Of a stretch of 64,000 nucleotides of DNA, positions 49,490-59,150 are shown piece after piece. The notes under the pieces were generated by a model that saw nothing but the letters and a program-made list of their open reading frames with translations, did not search any database and was not told the origin of the DNA. Position numbers and translations under genes: made by a program. The number at the start of each line of letters is the position of its first letter. Position 1 is the stretch's first letter. Location: contig NZ_CP083370.1 in assembly GCF_017488845.2 (NCBI RefSeq), forward strand, positions 1,674,001-1,738,000, given 5' to 3'. The stretch is from Ensifer canadensis (GTDB lineage: Bacteria > Pseudomonadota > Alphaproteobacteria > Rhizobiales > Rhizobiaceae).

Positions 49490-49558
49490 TTGATCTCCGG
49501 AGCCTCCCCCTTTCTCCGGATACAGGCCGGCACCACCTCCGCCGGCCTCTTTTTTTGC
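49490..49558 (+). ncRNA. Candidate small RNA with two anti-Shine-Dalgarno loops
   Basis: Two hairpins occur with no gene on this strand. The first (49496-49520) has a 7-bp stem TCCGGAG/CTCCGGA with loop CCTCCCCCTTT. The second (49525-49547) has stem GGCCGGC/GCCGGCC with loop ACCACCTCC, then TCTTTTTTTG, a strong terminator. C-rich loops complementary to Shine-Dalgarno sequences are the hallmark of alphaproteobacterial 'cuckoo'/alpha-r14/CcsR-type sRNAs. The promoter and 5' end are not identified and may lie farther upstream. Confidence 0.5.
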
Positions 49559-49590
49559 CGGCTCACGATAGGCGCGATGCTGACGGATGC

Positions 49591-50844
49591 TCAATCACAG
49601 TGACGATAACCGGTCTTGCGCGTCCGCAGGTCGAAGTGGAAATGATCCTTGTGAAAGGGATCGCTGCCGGGGCCGAGAACCGTATTGAAGTATTTGCAGC
49701 TGTCGGTGCGAACGGCCTTCAAAAGCCCCTTCTCGCGAAAGGCGAAGAAGCCCTTCTTGCGCACGTCGATTTCCTTGCCGTTCTTCAGCACGAACTTGCC
49801 GACATCGATGGCGTTGCCATGCGCATGCTCGGACATCGGGTTGCCCCGGCGCGAGTTCATGGTGCGGCAGGAGTAGCCGCCGAGCGGCTTGATCGTCTTG
49901 ACGCCGGACCAGTAGCGATAGCGCGACGATGGCGCCAGCTCGTATTTCACCCACTTCGCGAAGGCTTCGGTCACTTCGCAGTTGAGCTTGACGGCGGGCT
50001 TGACGTCGATGCCGCCCGACAGACCGCCGAGTTCGATCGGATAGTCGATGCCGCAGGAAGGGCCGTTGCTGATGCGCGGGATATCGCGGAACTCGACGCC
50101 GAGCTTGCGCAGCCGCTGGCGGCAGGCGACTTCAGAGCGAGGCATCTGGCCGGTATATTGTGATTCCGGCTCCGCCATCGGATTGCGGGTGCGCGGCAGC
50201 ATCGCCACCTGCTGCGGCTCCTGAGCGCGCTGCATCGCCTTTTGCCGCTCGAAGGCACGGATACGCTCAGCCTCTTCGGCTGCAATCTGTTCTTCCGTCA
50301 GCGGTGGCAGATCCGGGTCGCCGCCAAGGCTCGCCTGCGCCTCGTTCAAGGTCTGCGGCGGACTGCCAAGTTGGCGGACATTGTCCTCGCCGATACCACC
50401 GACGACAGGCTGGCTGGCATTGCCCTCGGCGATCTCGTTGCTCTGCTCCTCCGCCAGCCCGACCACCGGCTCCACGCCAAGCATCTGATCCATGTTGACG
50501 CCTTCGGACGGAATGGCGGTCGAACCAGTGTTGACCTGCTGGGCGCCCGAACGCGCCGCCTCCTCGCTGTCGATCATCGGCAAGGCGCGGCGTTTCTGCT
50601 GATGCGTCGAGGCAGGCATTGTTGTGCCGCCGCTGTTGCTGAAAGTCGAAACCGGCTCTCCGGAAGGATAGGCGGCTACCTCCTGCTCGGGCACGGCATC
50701 GACAGGAACGGGCCTGATCGCACCGACGCGTTCGCCGCCGTCGATACGGGCCGAGGGCGTCAATACATCGGTCGTGCAGGCGACAAGAGAGAGCGACAGC
50801 GCGAGCGCCGCCAACGGACGATGGAGTGAGGAAACATACGCCAT
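49591..50844 (-). CDS. Extensin-like C-terminal domain lipoprotein
   Basis: 417 residues. A lipobox (LSLVAC near residue 22) marks an outer-membrane lipoprotein. A disordered middle rich in Gln/Glu precedes the extensin-like domain (ACRQRLRKLGVEF, NCEVTEAFAKWV, EHAHGNAIDVGKF, DPFHKDHFHFDL). The histidines and Asp resemble an M15-like zinc site, so wall hydrolysis is plausible. Four or more cysteines are conserved in the domain. Confidence 0.87.
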   Translation of the reverse strand: MAYVSSLHRPLAALALSLSLVACTTDVLTPSARIDGGERVGAIRPVPVDAVPEQEVAAYPSGEPVSTFSNSGGTTMPASTHQQKRRALPMIDSEEAARSGAQQVNTGSTAIPSEGVNMDQMLGVEPVVGLAEEQSNEIAEGNASQPVVGGIGEDNVRQLGSPPQTLNEAQASLGGDPDLPPLTEEQIAAEEAERIRAFERQKAMQRAQEPQQVAMLPRTRNPMAEPESQYTGQMPRSEVACRQRLRKLGVEFRDIPRISNGPSCGIDYPIELGGLSGGIDVKPAVKLNCEVTEAFAKWVKYELAPSSRYRYWSGVKTIKPLGGYSCRTMNSRRGNPMSEHAHGNAIDVGKFVLKNGKEIDVRKKGFFAFREKGLLKAVRTDSCKYFNTVLGPGSDPFHKDHFHFDLRTRKTGYRHCD

Positions 50845-51077
50845 ACCGATTTGCCGCCTTCATCCAGCGTATGCGCCCGAAAATCGGCATCGATTTTCGA
50901 AGAAGCCCATACGTGCGCACCCACCCGAAATCAAAACGGTGCAGGCCGCCTGTGTCGCAAACCGGGCACGCCGCCGAAAAAGCCCGATTTGGAACCTATT
51001 TTATGCAAACACGGTAAATGAAGCCTTGCGAGGCACACCCAACATCAAGCAGGTCGGCAGTCGAAATCGTGTCGGGC

Positions 51078-51137
51078 TTACAGCGCCGCGCTGACGCGCA
51101 AAGGACGCTGTAACGCATGAAACCTGCGGCATGATTT
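51078..51137 (+). repeat. Partial RIME-like element
   Basis: Contains the first palindrome (TTACAGCGCCGCGC, then GCGCAAAGGACGCTGTAA) of the element seen at 51233-51337; the second palindrome is degenerate (CTGCGGCATGATTTTC). Confidence 0.6.
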
Positions 51138-51186
51138 TCTCCGCGGCGACGCCGGCATCAGCGATACCGATGGCATGCCGACGCAA

Positions 51187-51220
51187 AAAGGCCCGCGCAG
51201 ATTGCTCGACGCGGGCCTTT
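51187..51220 (-). terminator. Hairpin terminator downstream of the Kazal lipoprotein gene
   Basis: 11-bp stem AAAGGCCCGCG/CGCGGGCCTTT, followed on the minus strand by a T run. It lies beyond a RIME-like element, 125 bases past the Kazal stop. Confidence 0.65.
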
Positions 51221-51232
51221 GTTCTTACAGCT

Positions 51233-51337
51233 TACAGCGCCGCGCGTCTTATTAGACGCGCAAAGGTCGCTGTAGCACTTTGAATTGCTGCATGTTTTTA
51301 TCCTTAAATCGAATACGATTTGAGGAAACATGCAGTA
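51233..51337 (+). repeat. RIME-like intergenic palindromic element, copy 2
   Basis: The best-preserved copy: palindrome one CGCGTC/GACGCG inside TTACAGCG...CGCTGTAG, palindrome two CTGCATGTTT...AAACATGCAG enclosing AAATCG/CGATTT. Abuts the stop of the Kazal gene. Confidence 0.78.
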
Positions 51338-51344
51338 GGCGTGC

Positions 51345-51896
51345 TTAGCGGCACTCACCGGGGTGTACGACCCGGAAGCCGGCGCCGCCCGCTTCGCAGG
51401 AATTCGGGAAGGTCTGAACTCTGCTGCCGCGTTGACCGCAGACCGGTGCGTATTCGCGGGTGCAGAACTGGCCCTGCGGCGGACGGTCGTCGTCGCGGCG
51501 GCATTCGCCTGGCGAAACCACCCGGAAGCCATCGGCCCGCGCCATGCAGGCATTCGAGAACGTCTGCTGCTGGCGACCGCGCTGGCCGCACACCGGAGCA
51601 TATTCACGCGTGCAGGCCTGCGGCTGCGGCTCCGGCGGACGGTAATCCGGGCGGCACTCGCCGCGGTGGATTACGTTGAAGCCGTCGGCCCGCGCCTGGC
51701 ACGAATTCGAGAAGGTACGCGTGCGGTTGCCCCGCGCCCCGCAGACCGGCGCATATTCCATCGTGCACATCGGCGGACGGATCGGCCCCGGACCGGGCCT
51801 CGGCTCGTCAACCACGACGGTACACGCGGACAGAAATCCGAATGCCAACAGAATTGCCGCCCCCGGCCGCGTAAAAAGAAGTCTGAGAAGCGCCAT
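51345..51896 (-). CDS. Lipoprotein with three Kazal-type inhibitor domains
   Basis: 183 residues. Signal with lipobox GFLSAC (lipidated Cys), a Pro/Arg linker, then three repeats of about 45 residues each with the same cysteine pattern: C-EYAPVCG-RG...TFSN-C-A...GF-V...GEC. The spacing fits compact Kazal-like serine protease inhibitor domains, usually eukaryotic but found in some bacteria. Outer-membrane display and protection against host or predator proteases are possible. ATG 51896 follows GAGGGAT; an upstream GTG-type extension is unlikely. Confidence 0.85.
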   Translation of the reverse strand: MALLRLLFTRPGAAILLAFGFLSACTVVVDEPRPGPGPIRPPMCTMEYAPVCGARGNRTRTFSNSCQARADGFNVIHRGECRPDYRPPEPQPQACTREYAPVCGQRGRQQQTFSNACMARADGFRVVSPGECRRDDDRPPQGQFCTREYAPVCGQRGSRVQTFPNSCEAGGAGFRVVHPGECR

Positions 51897-52182
51897 CAAT
51901 ATCCCTCTAACACCGGCAGACAGGCGACCCGGCGCCATGCCGCGTCATTCCACCTCCCGTTCAGCCGTATCTATCTCCGCACACGGATTGGTCAAGCCCG
52001 CTCCCGCTTCGACAAACCAATGGTTGAACTGCTCGGTCGTCAACGAACGGGAGCAAGCCGAACCCGCCTCACACCGCACTCAAATTTCAGCTTGATCGGC
52101 GCGTGCCGCATACAGTCCGAAATGCAGAAAGGCCCGCGTGCTGCCGCACACAGGCCCTTCATTGATCACGCTGGCGTCGTGC

Positions 52183-53997
52183 TCAGGCAGCGCGACCGTA
52201 AGCGGTCTGCCTTGCTGTTTCCCGCAACCGGAACTTGGTCAGCAGCATCTTCAGTTCGCGGCTCTCGGCTGCGAGCGTCTGGCTTGCTGCCGTCGTCTCC
52301 TCCACCATGGCGGCGTTCTGCTGGGTCATCTGGTCCATGCTGTTGACGGCGGTATTGACCTCCGCCAGGCCGGTCGCCTGTTCGCGGGCTGCCGTTGCAA
52401 TCAAGGCGACCTGTTCGTTGACGCGGTTGACCAGCGCTTCGATCTCCGTCAGCGCATCGCCGGTCGAGCGCACGAGCTCGACGCCGGCGCCAACTTCGCG
52501 CACCGATGTTCCGATCAGTGCCTTGATCTCCTTGGCGGCACCGGCAGAACGTTGCGCCAGTTCGCGCACTTCCTGCGCAACCACGGCAAAGCCACGGCCG
52601 GCTTCGCCTGCCCGCGCCGCTTCGACGCCGGCGTTCAGCGCCAGAAGGTTGGTCTGGAAGGCGATCTCGTCGATCACGCCGATGATCTGGCTGATCCGGC
52701 TCGATGAGGTCTCGATCCGCCCCATGGCGTCGATGGCATTGCGCACGATGCCGCCGGATTTCGCAGCACTCGCCCTGGTCTCATCGACCATGTTGCGCGC
52801 TTCGTTGGCCCGGTCGGAGGAATGACGCACCGTCGACGTAATCTCGTCGAGGGCAGCTGCCGTCTCTTCCAGTGCCGCCGCCTGCTGTTCGGTACGGCGC
52901 GACAGGTTGTTGGCCGCCTCCGAAATGTCTCCAGCGCTGGCGGTGACGATCTCGGTCGAATGCGAGATTGAACCGATGACATCGCGCAGAGCAGCAACGG
53001 CCGTGTTGAAGTCCTGCCTCAGCTTGCCGTACTCAGGGGCGATATCGCCAATTTCAGCCGTCAGGTCACCGCTTGCCAGCAGTTCGAGGGCGGCACCGAC
53101 TGTCTCCATCGCATCGGCCTGTGCGTCGGCCGTTGCCCGCTGGCGCTGCTCATTGCCGCGCCGCTCGGACGCCAGCCTGTCCTGTTGCTCGGCCTCACGG
53201 AAGCGCAGCTCCAGTCGCTCGCGCACCGAGTCGCGCAGCACGACGAGAACCTTGGCCATCTGGCCGATCTCGTCTCCGCGGTCGGTTTCCGGCACTTCGG
53301 ATGACAGGTCCTCATCGGCAATCGACCGCATCGAGGCCTTCAGCTTTTCGACCGGCTTGACGACGCTGCGCACGATCGCCAGCGCCGCCATCACGATCGC
53401 CAGCGCCGCGGCGAGAAGAATGCCGGCCACCTGCCACGCGCGTTCACGGAACATGGCGGTGAGGTCGTCGGAATAGACGCCGGTGCCGACCACCCAGCCC
53501 CAGGGCCTGAAGCCGGCGAGGTGCGAATACTTCAGCACAGGCTCGTCGGCGCCCGGCTTCGGCCAGTAGTAGTCGACGAAGCCCTGCCCGCTCTTTTCCA
53601 CCGTCTTCACAAATTCGACAAAGAGGTGCTTGCCATTGGGATCCTTGTTGGCGGAAAGATCCCTGCCATCCAGTTCCGGCTTGATCGGATGCATGATCAT
53701 CGTCGGATGCATGTCGTTGATCCAGAAGTAACCGCTGCCCTGGTAGCGCATCGCCTTGATCGCTTCGAGGGCGCGCTTCTGCGCGTCTTCGCGCGACAGC
53801 GTGCCGGCCACTTCCTGTTTGTGGTAGGCGTCGAACACCGCAATGGCGTTCTCGTTCATTGCCGACAGCATCGCCTTGCGTTCGCCCACGAGCTTGTCCT
53901 GCGCCTGAAGCAGACCGAAGGTCAGCGCCGCCGCCATGGTCAAAAGTGCGAACGCGACGAGCGCGTAGAGCCGCACCGAAATCCTGAATCGTTTCAT
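52183..53997 (-). CDS. Methyl-accepting chemotaxis protein with single Cache domain
   Basis: 604 residues. Membrane helix (about 8-30), periplasmic sCache domain ([20 protein letters not shown], later [13 protein letters not shown]), second helix (about 188-210), HAMP, then the signalling domain with [12 protein letters not shown] and [16 protein letters not shown]. Ligand probably a small organic acid or similar. No methylase-docking pentapeptide is seen at the C-terminus. It is the intact counterpart of the broken receptor at 19874-22370. Confidence 0.92.
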   Translation of the reverse strand: MKRFRISVRLYALVAFALLTMAAALTFGLLQAQDKLVGERKAMLSAMNENAIAVFDAYHKQEVAGTLSREDAQKRALEAIKAMRYQGSGYFWINDMHPTMIMHPIKPELDGRDLSANKDPNGKHLFVEFVKTVEKSGQGFVDYYWPKPGADEPVLKYSHLAGFRPWGWVVGTGVYSDDLTAMFRERAWQVAGILLAAALAIVMAALAIVRSVVKPVEKLKASMRSIADEDLSSEVPETDRGDEIGQMAKVLVVLRDSVRERLELRFREAEQQDRLASERRGNEQRQRATADAQADAMETVGAALELLASGDLTAEIGDIAPEYGKLRQDFNTAVAALRDVIGSISHSTEIVTASAGDISEAANNLSRRTEQQAAALEETAAALDEITSTVRHSSDRANEARNMVDETRASAAKSGGIVRNAIDAMGRIETSSSRISQIIGVIDEIAFQTNLLALNAGVEAARAGEAGRGFAVVAQEVRELAQRSAGAAKEIKALIGTSVREVGAGVELVRSTGDALTEIEALVNRVNEQVALIATAAREQATGLAEVNTAVNSMDQMTQQNAAMVEETTAASQTLAAESRELKMLLTKFRLRETARQTAYGRAA

Positions 53998-54210
53998 CCC
54001 CAGTCCCCTGCCTCCAGTAGAAGCGTGCAGGATAGGGACCGCGCTTTGCAAAGCCCCTAACAAACGATCCCTAATTTTTACAATTCTGAATTATCACCTT
54101 CGAAAGGAATGGCGTTCGCCATCATGGACTAACGCGATTTGTCGCCCGCCGCTCTTCCCTGACGAAGCAACCATGCGCTACATCTTTCCCGACACAGGGA
54201 GACAGGCCGC

Positions 54211-54597
54211 ATGACCGCAGACAACAAACCGACCGGCGAACTGACCTTGCGCACGCTCGCAATGCCTGCCGACGCCAATGCCGCCGGCGATATTTTCGGC
54301 GGCTGGGTCATGGCGCAGATGGACCTTTCCTGCGGCATTCGCGCCGCCGAGCGGGCCCGTGGCCGCGTGGTGACGGCAGCGGTGAAGGAAATGGCCTTCG
54401 CGCTACCGATCAAGATCGGCGATACGCTCTGCATCTACACCGATGTCGTCAAGGTCGGACGCACATCGATGACGCTCAAGGTCGAGGCCTGGGCGCAGCG
54501 CTATCTCTCGCATCTGATGGAAAAGGTGACCGACGCGATCTTCGTCATGGTCGCGCTCGACGAAAATGGCAAGCCGAAGGCGGTACCGGAGGAATAG
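54211..54597 (+). CDS. Acyl-CoA thioesterase (YciA-like hotdog fold)
   Basis: 128 residues: TLAMPADANAAGDIFGGWVMAQMD holds the catalytic Asp region of the YciA/BACH family and VKVGRTSMTLKVE the end of the fold. Hydrolyses acyl-CoA in the cytoplasm. ATG 54211 follows GGGAGACAGG. A membrane protein gene starts 11 bases after it. Confidence 0.9.
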   Translation: MTADNKPTGELTLRTLAMPADANAAGDIFGGWVMAQMDLSCGIRAAERARGRVVTAAVKEMAFALPIKIGDTLCIYTDVVKVGRTSMTLKVEAWAQRYLSHLMEKVTDAIFVMVALDENGKPKAVPEE

Positions 54598-54608
54598 GAG
54601 GAGCGTTC

Positions 54609-55199
54609 ATGGATCCGACCCTACCTGATCCGGCGATTTTCTCGCATATCCGCGTCGTCATGGGCATGGTCGTCAGTCTCAGCCTTGCGAGACTGCTGAG
54701 CGGGCTTGCCCTCTTCGTGCAGCATCCGGGAAAGACCGGGGTCTACTGGATCCACCTCGGCTGGGTCCTGTTCATGTTCGTCTTTCTCGTGCACTTCTGG
54801 TGGTGGGAATTCCACCTCCATGCCCTGCCTGTGCTTGACGTCACCGTCTATCTCTTTCTCATCCTCTATTGCTGCGTCTTCTTCTTTCTTTGCGTGCTCT
54901 TGTTTCCGACGACACTGGAGGATTACAGCGACTACGAGCATTACTTCATGTCGCGGCGAAGCTGGTTCTTTGCGTTTCTGGCACTCGCCTTTGCCGTCGA
55001 CCTCGTCGACACCGCGCTCAAGGGCAAGGCCTATTTCACGTCCTACGGACTGGAATACCCGATCCGCAACGTGACCTACATTGTGCTCTGCCTGATCGCC
55101 GCCTGGACGCCGAACCGGCGTTTCCATGCCGCGTTCCTCATCGGCGCCGTCACCTATCAGCTTGTCTGGATGTACCGCGCCTTCGACCTCTTGGATTGA
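54609..55199 (+). CDS. Multi-pass membrane protein of unknown function
   Basis: 196 residues with five to six helices, the central ones rich in Phe and Trp (LFMFVFLVHFWWWEFHLHAL, YLFLILYCCVFFFLCVLLF). No recognised motif. Strong GGAGGAG ribosome site; probably co-transcribed with the thioesterase. Confidence 0.75.
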   Translation: MDPTLPDPAIFSHIRVVMGMVVSLSLARLLSGLALFVQHPGKTGVYWIHLGWVLFMFVFLVHFWWWEFHLHALPVLDVTVYLFLILYCCVFFFLCVLLFPTTLEDYSDYEHYFMSRRSWFFAFLALAFAVDLVDTALKGKAYFTSYGLEYPIRNVTYIVLCLIAAWTPNRRFHAAFLIGAVTYQLVWMYRAFDLLD

Positions 55200-55389
55200 A
55201 CACCGCCAAGGCTGTTCTTGACCACCACAATGACGTTATTCCCGAGCTGCCTCTCCTGCCGCAAAAGCGTTCCGCAAAATGCGCCGACAACAAAACAAAC
55301 AAACTCCATAAATTTTATATTCTTCTCTTACACTGATCCCAGTTCACCGGACGGCGCCCTAGGCCCGCCAGCAAACAGGAGCGGGACAG

Positions 55390-56343
55390 ATGTTCAAACT
55401 GACCAGACGGCTTTTCGGCACCGGCCTCTTCACCGCCGCAGTACTGGCCTCCTTCGGCGTCATGGCCGAAGAGCTGAAGGAATTCCGCATCGGCTTCCAA
55501 AAGACCGGCCTGCCTGTTGTCGCCCAGCAGCAGAAGGTTATCGAGAAAGCGCTGGAGCCGAAAGGCATCGCCGTTTCCTGGGTGGAGTTCACCGCCGGGC
55601 CACCGCTGGTCGAAGCGTTGAACGTCGGTTCCATCGATGTCGGCTGGACCGGCGACGCACCGCCGATCTTCGGCCAGGCCGCCGGCTCGGCGATCGTCTA
55701 TGCCGCTGCACTTCCGTCGAACGGCAAGGGCGAAGCGATCTTCGTCAAGCCGGGCTCGCCGATCCAGACGCTCGCGGATCTCAAGGGCAAGAAGATCGGT
55801 GTCGGCAAGGGCACCAGCGCCCACAATCTGGTGGTCGCTGCTCTGGAGAAGGCAGGCATCGGCTTCGGCGACGTTACCCCTGTTTATCTGAGCCCCGCCG
55901 ATGCGGCGGCCGCCTTCGCCAGCGACAAGATCGATGCCTGGGCTGTCTGGGATCCATTCTTCGCCATCGCCGAAACGCGCTACAAGCCACGCATTCTGAC
56001 GACGTCGGCCGAGACCTTGAAGGTCAACACCTATTTCCTCGCCAACCGCGACTTCGCTGCCAACCATGCAGACGCCGTCACCACCACGATTGCAGCGCTG
56101 AAGGAGGCCTCCGTCTGGGCCGACGCCAACCGCGACAAGGTGGCGGCCGCCTTGCATGAGGTGACCGGCGTGCCGCTTGAGGCACAGACGATCGCGGCGA
56201 ACCGCAGCGTCTTTTCGATCGGGCCGATCACCGACGATATCGTCGCCGGCCAGCAGCAGACCGCCGATCGCTTCTTCAAGCTCGGGCTCATCCCCAAGCA
56301 GATCACCATTTCCGATGCTGTCTGGACGGCGCCGGGCAACTGA
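55390..56343 (+). CDS. ssuA: Aliphatic sulfonate ABC transporter, substrate-binding protein
   Basis: 317 residues with a signal peptide (cleavage near VMAEE) and a SsuA/TauA fold: FRIGFQKTGLPVVAQQQ, GSIDVGWTGDAPPIFGQA and DAWAVWDPFFA. Captures alkanesulfonates in the periplasm for sulfur supply. AGGAGCGGG precedes ATG 55390. The AT-rich stretch at 55290-55330 is a likely promoter. Confidence 0.92.
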   Translation: MFKLTRRLFGTGLFTAAVLASFGVMAEELKEFRIGFQKTGLPVVAQQQKVIEKALEPKGIAVSWVEFTAGPPLVEALNVGSIDVGWTGDAPPIFGQAAGSAIVYAAALPSNGKGEAIFVKPGSPIQTLADLKGKKIGVGKGTSAHNLVVAALEKAGIGFGDVTPVYLSPADAAAAFASDKIDAWAVWDPFFAIAETRYKPRILTTSAETLKVNTYFLANRDFAANHADAVTTTIAALKEASVWADANRDKVAAALHEVTGVPLEAQTIAANRSVFSIGPITDDIVAGQQQTADRFFKLGLIPKQITISDAVWTAPGN

Positions 56344-56444
56344 TCCCTCTCCCTCCCAAGGCGAGAACCGGCCGGCGTCGAGACGGAAGTTTCGGCGCCG
56401 GCGCCGCGAAGACAGAAGGCCCCGAACAGACGAGGACCTAAGCC

Positions 56445-57227
56445 ATGGTGAGAACCGCACCGAACACCGTCGCGCGCAACCTTGCGGGCTGGCTGCTGCC
56501 CGCCGCCCTGATCCTTGCCTGGGAAGCGGCTTCCCGCGCGGGCCTGATTTCCGAGAGCGTGATGGCGCCGCCCTCGGCCGTGCTTGCCGCCTTCGTCCGT
56601 CTCCTCGCCTCGGGAGAGCTTGTCGAAAACATCGGCATCAGCACGCTGCGGGCACTTTCGGGTTTTGTCATCGGCGGTTCGATCGGTTTTGCGTTCGGAC
56701 TTGCCAACGGCCTGTCACGCTTGAGCCGGGATCTGACCGACACGACGCTGCAGATGGTGCGCAACATTCCGCATCTGGCACTGATCCCGCTGGTCATCCT
56801 GTGGTTCGGCATCGACGAAGAGGCCAAGCTGTTCCTCGTCGCGCTCGGCGTCTTCTTCCCGATCTACGTCAACACGCTGCTCGGCATCCAGGGAGTCGAC
56901 CCGCAGCTCGTGGAGATGGGCCGGATCTACGGCATGTCGAGGCGCGAACTCTTCTTCCGCGTCATCCTGCCAGGCGCCCTGCCGGCAATCTTCGTCGGCC
57001 TGCGCTATGCGCTCGGCATCATGTGGCTGACGCTGATTGTGGCCGAGACGATCGCGGCCTCCTCAGGCCTCGGCTACATGGCGATGCAGGCACGGGAGTT
57101 CCTGCTGATCGATGTCGTCATCCTGTCGATCCTGATCTACGCGCTGCTCGGCAAACTCGCAGATAGCTTCGCACGGTTGCTCGAGCGACTGACGCTGCAA
57201 TGGCACCCGGCCTTCCAGCCGGCCTGA
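56445..57227 (+). CDS. ssuC: Aliphatic sulfonate ABC transporter permease
   Basis: 260 residues, six helices, with the conserved MVRNIPHLALIPLVILWFGI and the ATPase-docking EMGRIYGMSRRELFF loop. Membrane subunit with ssuA and ssuB; order A-C-B is common. The 101-base gap after ssuA has no clear terminator. Confidence 0.93.
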   Translation: MVRTAPNTVARNLAGWLLPAALILAWEAASRAGLISESVMAPPSAVLAAFVRLLASGELVENIGISTLRALSGFVIGGSIGFAFGLANGLSRLSRDLTDTTLQMVRNIPHLALIPLVILWFGIDEEAKLFLVALGVFFPIYVNTLLGIQGVDPQLVEMGRIYGMSRRELFFRVILPGALPAIFVGLRYALGIMWLTLIVAETIAASSGLGYMAMQAREFLLIDVVILSILIYALLGKLADSFARLLERLTLQWHPAFQPA

Positions 57228-57278
57228 TTGCCGTTGAACTGGACGAGCCCGATCCCGAGGAAAAATGGAGCAATCCCG

Positions 57279-58103
57279 ATGTCCGTCATCGCCCTACATC
57301 CAAAACAGAAACAGGAAGCGAGCGACACCCCCGCGACCAGCCTGGGTCCCACCTCGCCGTCACCAGTTTCGACAAACGCTCCGCTCGACTTCTCGCTCCG
57401 CGGCATCACCAAACGCTTCGGTGACAAGACCGTTCTCGACGGCATCGATCTCGATGTACCGCAGGGGCAGTTCGTCGCCGTTATCGGCAAGAGCGGCTGC
57501 GGCAAGAGCACCTTGCTGCGCATCCTCGCCGGGCTGGATAGCCCAACGAGTGGCACCCTGACCGTTGCCGGCGGCAGGGCGTCGGAGCGGCGCAGCCGCA
57601 TCATGTTTCAGGAGCCGCGGCTTTTGCCCTGGGCGAGGATCGGCCGCAATGTCGAAATCGGCCTCACCGGCATCGCCAAGGGCGAAGTCGCCCGCGACCT
57701 CTCGCTCCAGATCCTTAAAGACGTCGGTCTTGTCGACCGCGCTGAGGAATGGCCGTCGGTGCTGTCGGGTGGGCAGAAGCAGCGCGTGGCGCTGGCCCGG
57801 GCGCTGGTCGCTCACCCCTTCATCCTGGCGCTTGACGAGCCGCTTGGCGCACTCGACGCCCTGACGCGCATCGAGATGCAGCAGCTCCTGGAGCGCATCT
57901 GGCAACAACAGAACTTTACCGCCGTACTTGTCACCCACGATGTGGCCGAGGCCGTGGCGCTTGCCGACCGCGTCGTCGTCATCGATGAAGGCCGCATTGC
58001 GCTCGACCTGTCGATCCCGCTCGCCCGCCCGCGCCGACATGGCAGCCCCGAAACCGCCCGGCTCGAAGGGCAAATCCTGGATCGATCGTTCGGCCGGGGA
58101 TAA
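57279..58103 (+). CDS. ssuB: Aliphatic sulfonate ABC transporter ATP-binding protein
   Basis: 274 residues with an extended N-terminus of about 45 residues, Walker [12 protein letters not shown]-loop FQEPRLLPW, signature [15 protein letters not shown], Walker [13 protein letters not shown] and THDVAEAV. I prefer ATG 57279 (MSVIALHP) because GGAG lies 8 bases before it; an earlier ATG abuts the ssuC stop. No sulfonate monooxygenase gene (ssuD/ssuE) is next to it. Confidence 0.93.
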   Translation: MSVIALHPKQKQEASDTPATSLGPTSPSPVSTNAPLDFSLRGITKRFGDKTVLDGIDLDVPQGQFVAVIGKSGCGKSTLLRILAGLDSPTSGTLTVAGGRASERRSRIMFQEPRLLPWARIGRNVEIGLTGIAKGEVARDLSLQILKDVGLVDRAEEWPSVLSGGQKQRVALARALVAHPFILALDEPLGALDALTRIEMQQLLERIWQQQNFTAVLVTHDVAEAVALADRVVVIDEGRIALDLSIPLARPRRHGSPETARLEGQILDRSFGRG

Positions 58104-58199
58104 GGTGCCGCTTTCGATCGCTGTTTGGGACGATGCCCATTGACGAACACAACCCTCCGTGGAAGCAATGCAATCATTGCCCGCATAGTAGGTTGGAAC

Positions 58200-59150
58200 A
58201 TGAACTCAGCGACCGCCGATACCGTTCCTCCGCGTTTCTTCTGGCGCCGCTTCGCAGCCTTTGTGATTGACACTCTGCTCTTTTACGTCGTCGCAATCGT
58301 TATTGCGGTCACCCTTGCGTTCGTTCTTCCCTGAGCGCCACGCTTCTTCGTTTCCGCGACAACCCAATGCGAACCTGCCGGGCAGAGCGCGCTTGCAGAT
58401 AGAATCGACCGCGAATGGCCGCTCGCCACAGGACAGACGCGTGAGAACCAGATCTGCATGACGTCCATATGGGGAGTGCCCGAAGGCAGGGCGTTCGTTT
58501 CAACATTGATCGATGTTGATGACAAACCGGCACAACGCTCGATCAGTCTTGCGATCGACGAGACCGGCAAGCCGATTGAATTTGAATCCATGCAGGTCGG
58601 ACGCGGCGTTCTGGACCAACTCGCGCCGCTGGTTTTCTTCTGCTTGTGCAGTGCCGGCTTCATAGCACGCTTCGGCACCACGCCCGGCAAACGGCTGCTC
58701 GCCTTGCGCGTGGTTCAGGGCAACGGCGAACCGCTGCCGTTTGCCTCGGCCGCCAAGCGAGAGACGTTACGGATGCTGCCGTCAATACTGCTCACTGTAT
58801 TCGGTGCGCCGATGATGCTCCTGTCGGCGTTAGCGATCTTTGGCACCGGCGACATTCTGATGGATGCAGTCGAAACCGTGACTGTTTTCGGCGCTCCCGC
58901 CCAGGTCATCCTGTTGGCCAGCTTTCTGGTCTTCACGCTTTTCGCTCTGATCTGGTGGGTTTTTCCCTTCATGCGCTGGCGCGGCCAGACAATCTACGAT
59001 CGTCTGACTGGCTCCCATGTCGCGTCAGGCGAACCGTTCAGCGAACGGCGGGTTCACCTGCAGCGACAGCGTCCTGACGGACAGATGACGCCATTACAGC
59101 GCCGCGCGTCAAACAGGACGCGCCAAGAACGCTGTAACGCTTTGAACTAG
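58200..59150 (+). pseudogene. RDD-family membrane protein interrupted by an in-frame TGA
   Basis: From ATG 58200 the frame gives MNSATADTVPPRFFWRRFAA and a first membrane helix, then TGA at 58332-58334 (codon 45). The same frame stays open beyond it: APRFFVSATTQCEPAGQSAL, then DRIDREWPLATGQTRENQIC and the rest of an RDD protein with FGTTPGKRLLALRVV and two more helices, to a stop at 59150. So a single substitution (for example CGA or GGA to TGA) breaks a 316-residue protein. The last 20 or so residues are encoded by a RIME-like repeat. Re-initiation at 58458 would lack the first helix. Confidence 0.85.

Larger units (their letters stand above)
50845..51344. other. Intergenic region carrying repeats and a terminator
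   Basis: 500 bases between the extensin-like gene and the Kazal gene. It holds a partial and a complete RIME-like element and a hairpin terminator, listed separately. The rest, including 50850-51070, shows no gene; it should contain the extensin gene promoter. Confidence 0.6.

Noticed and set aside
51078..51337. Repeated palindromes considered as a CRISPR array
   Set aside because: Only one full and one partial copy, with no regular spacers and no cas genes; they fit RIME-like elements.
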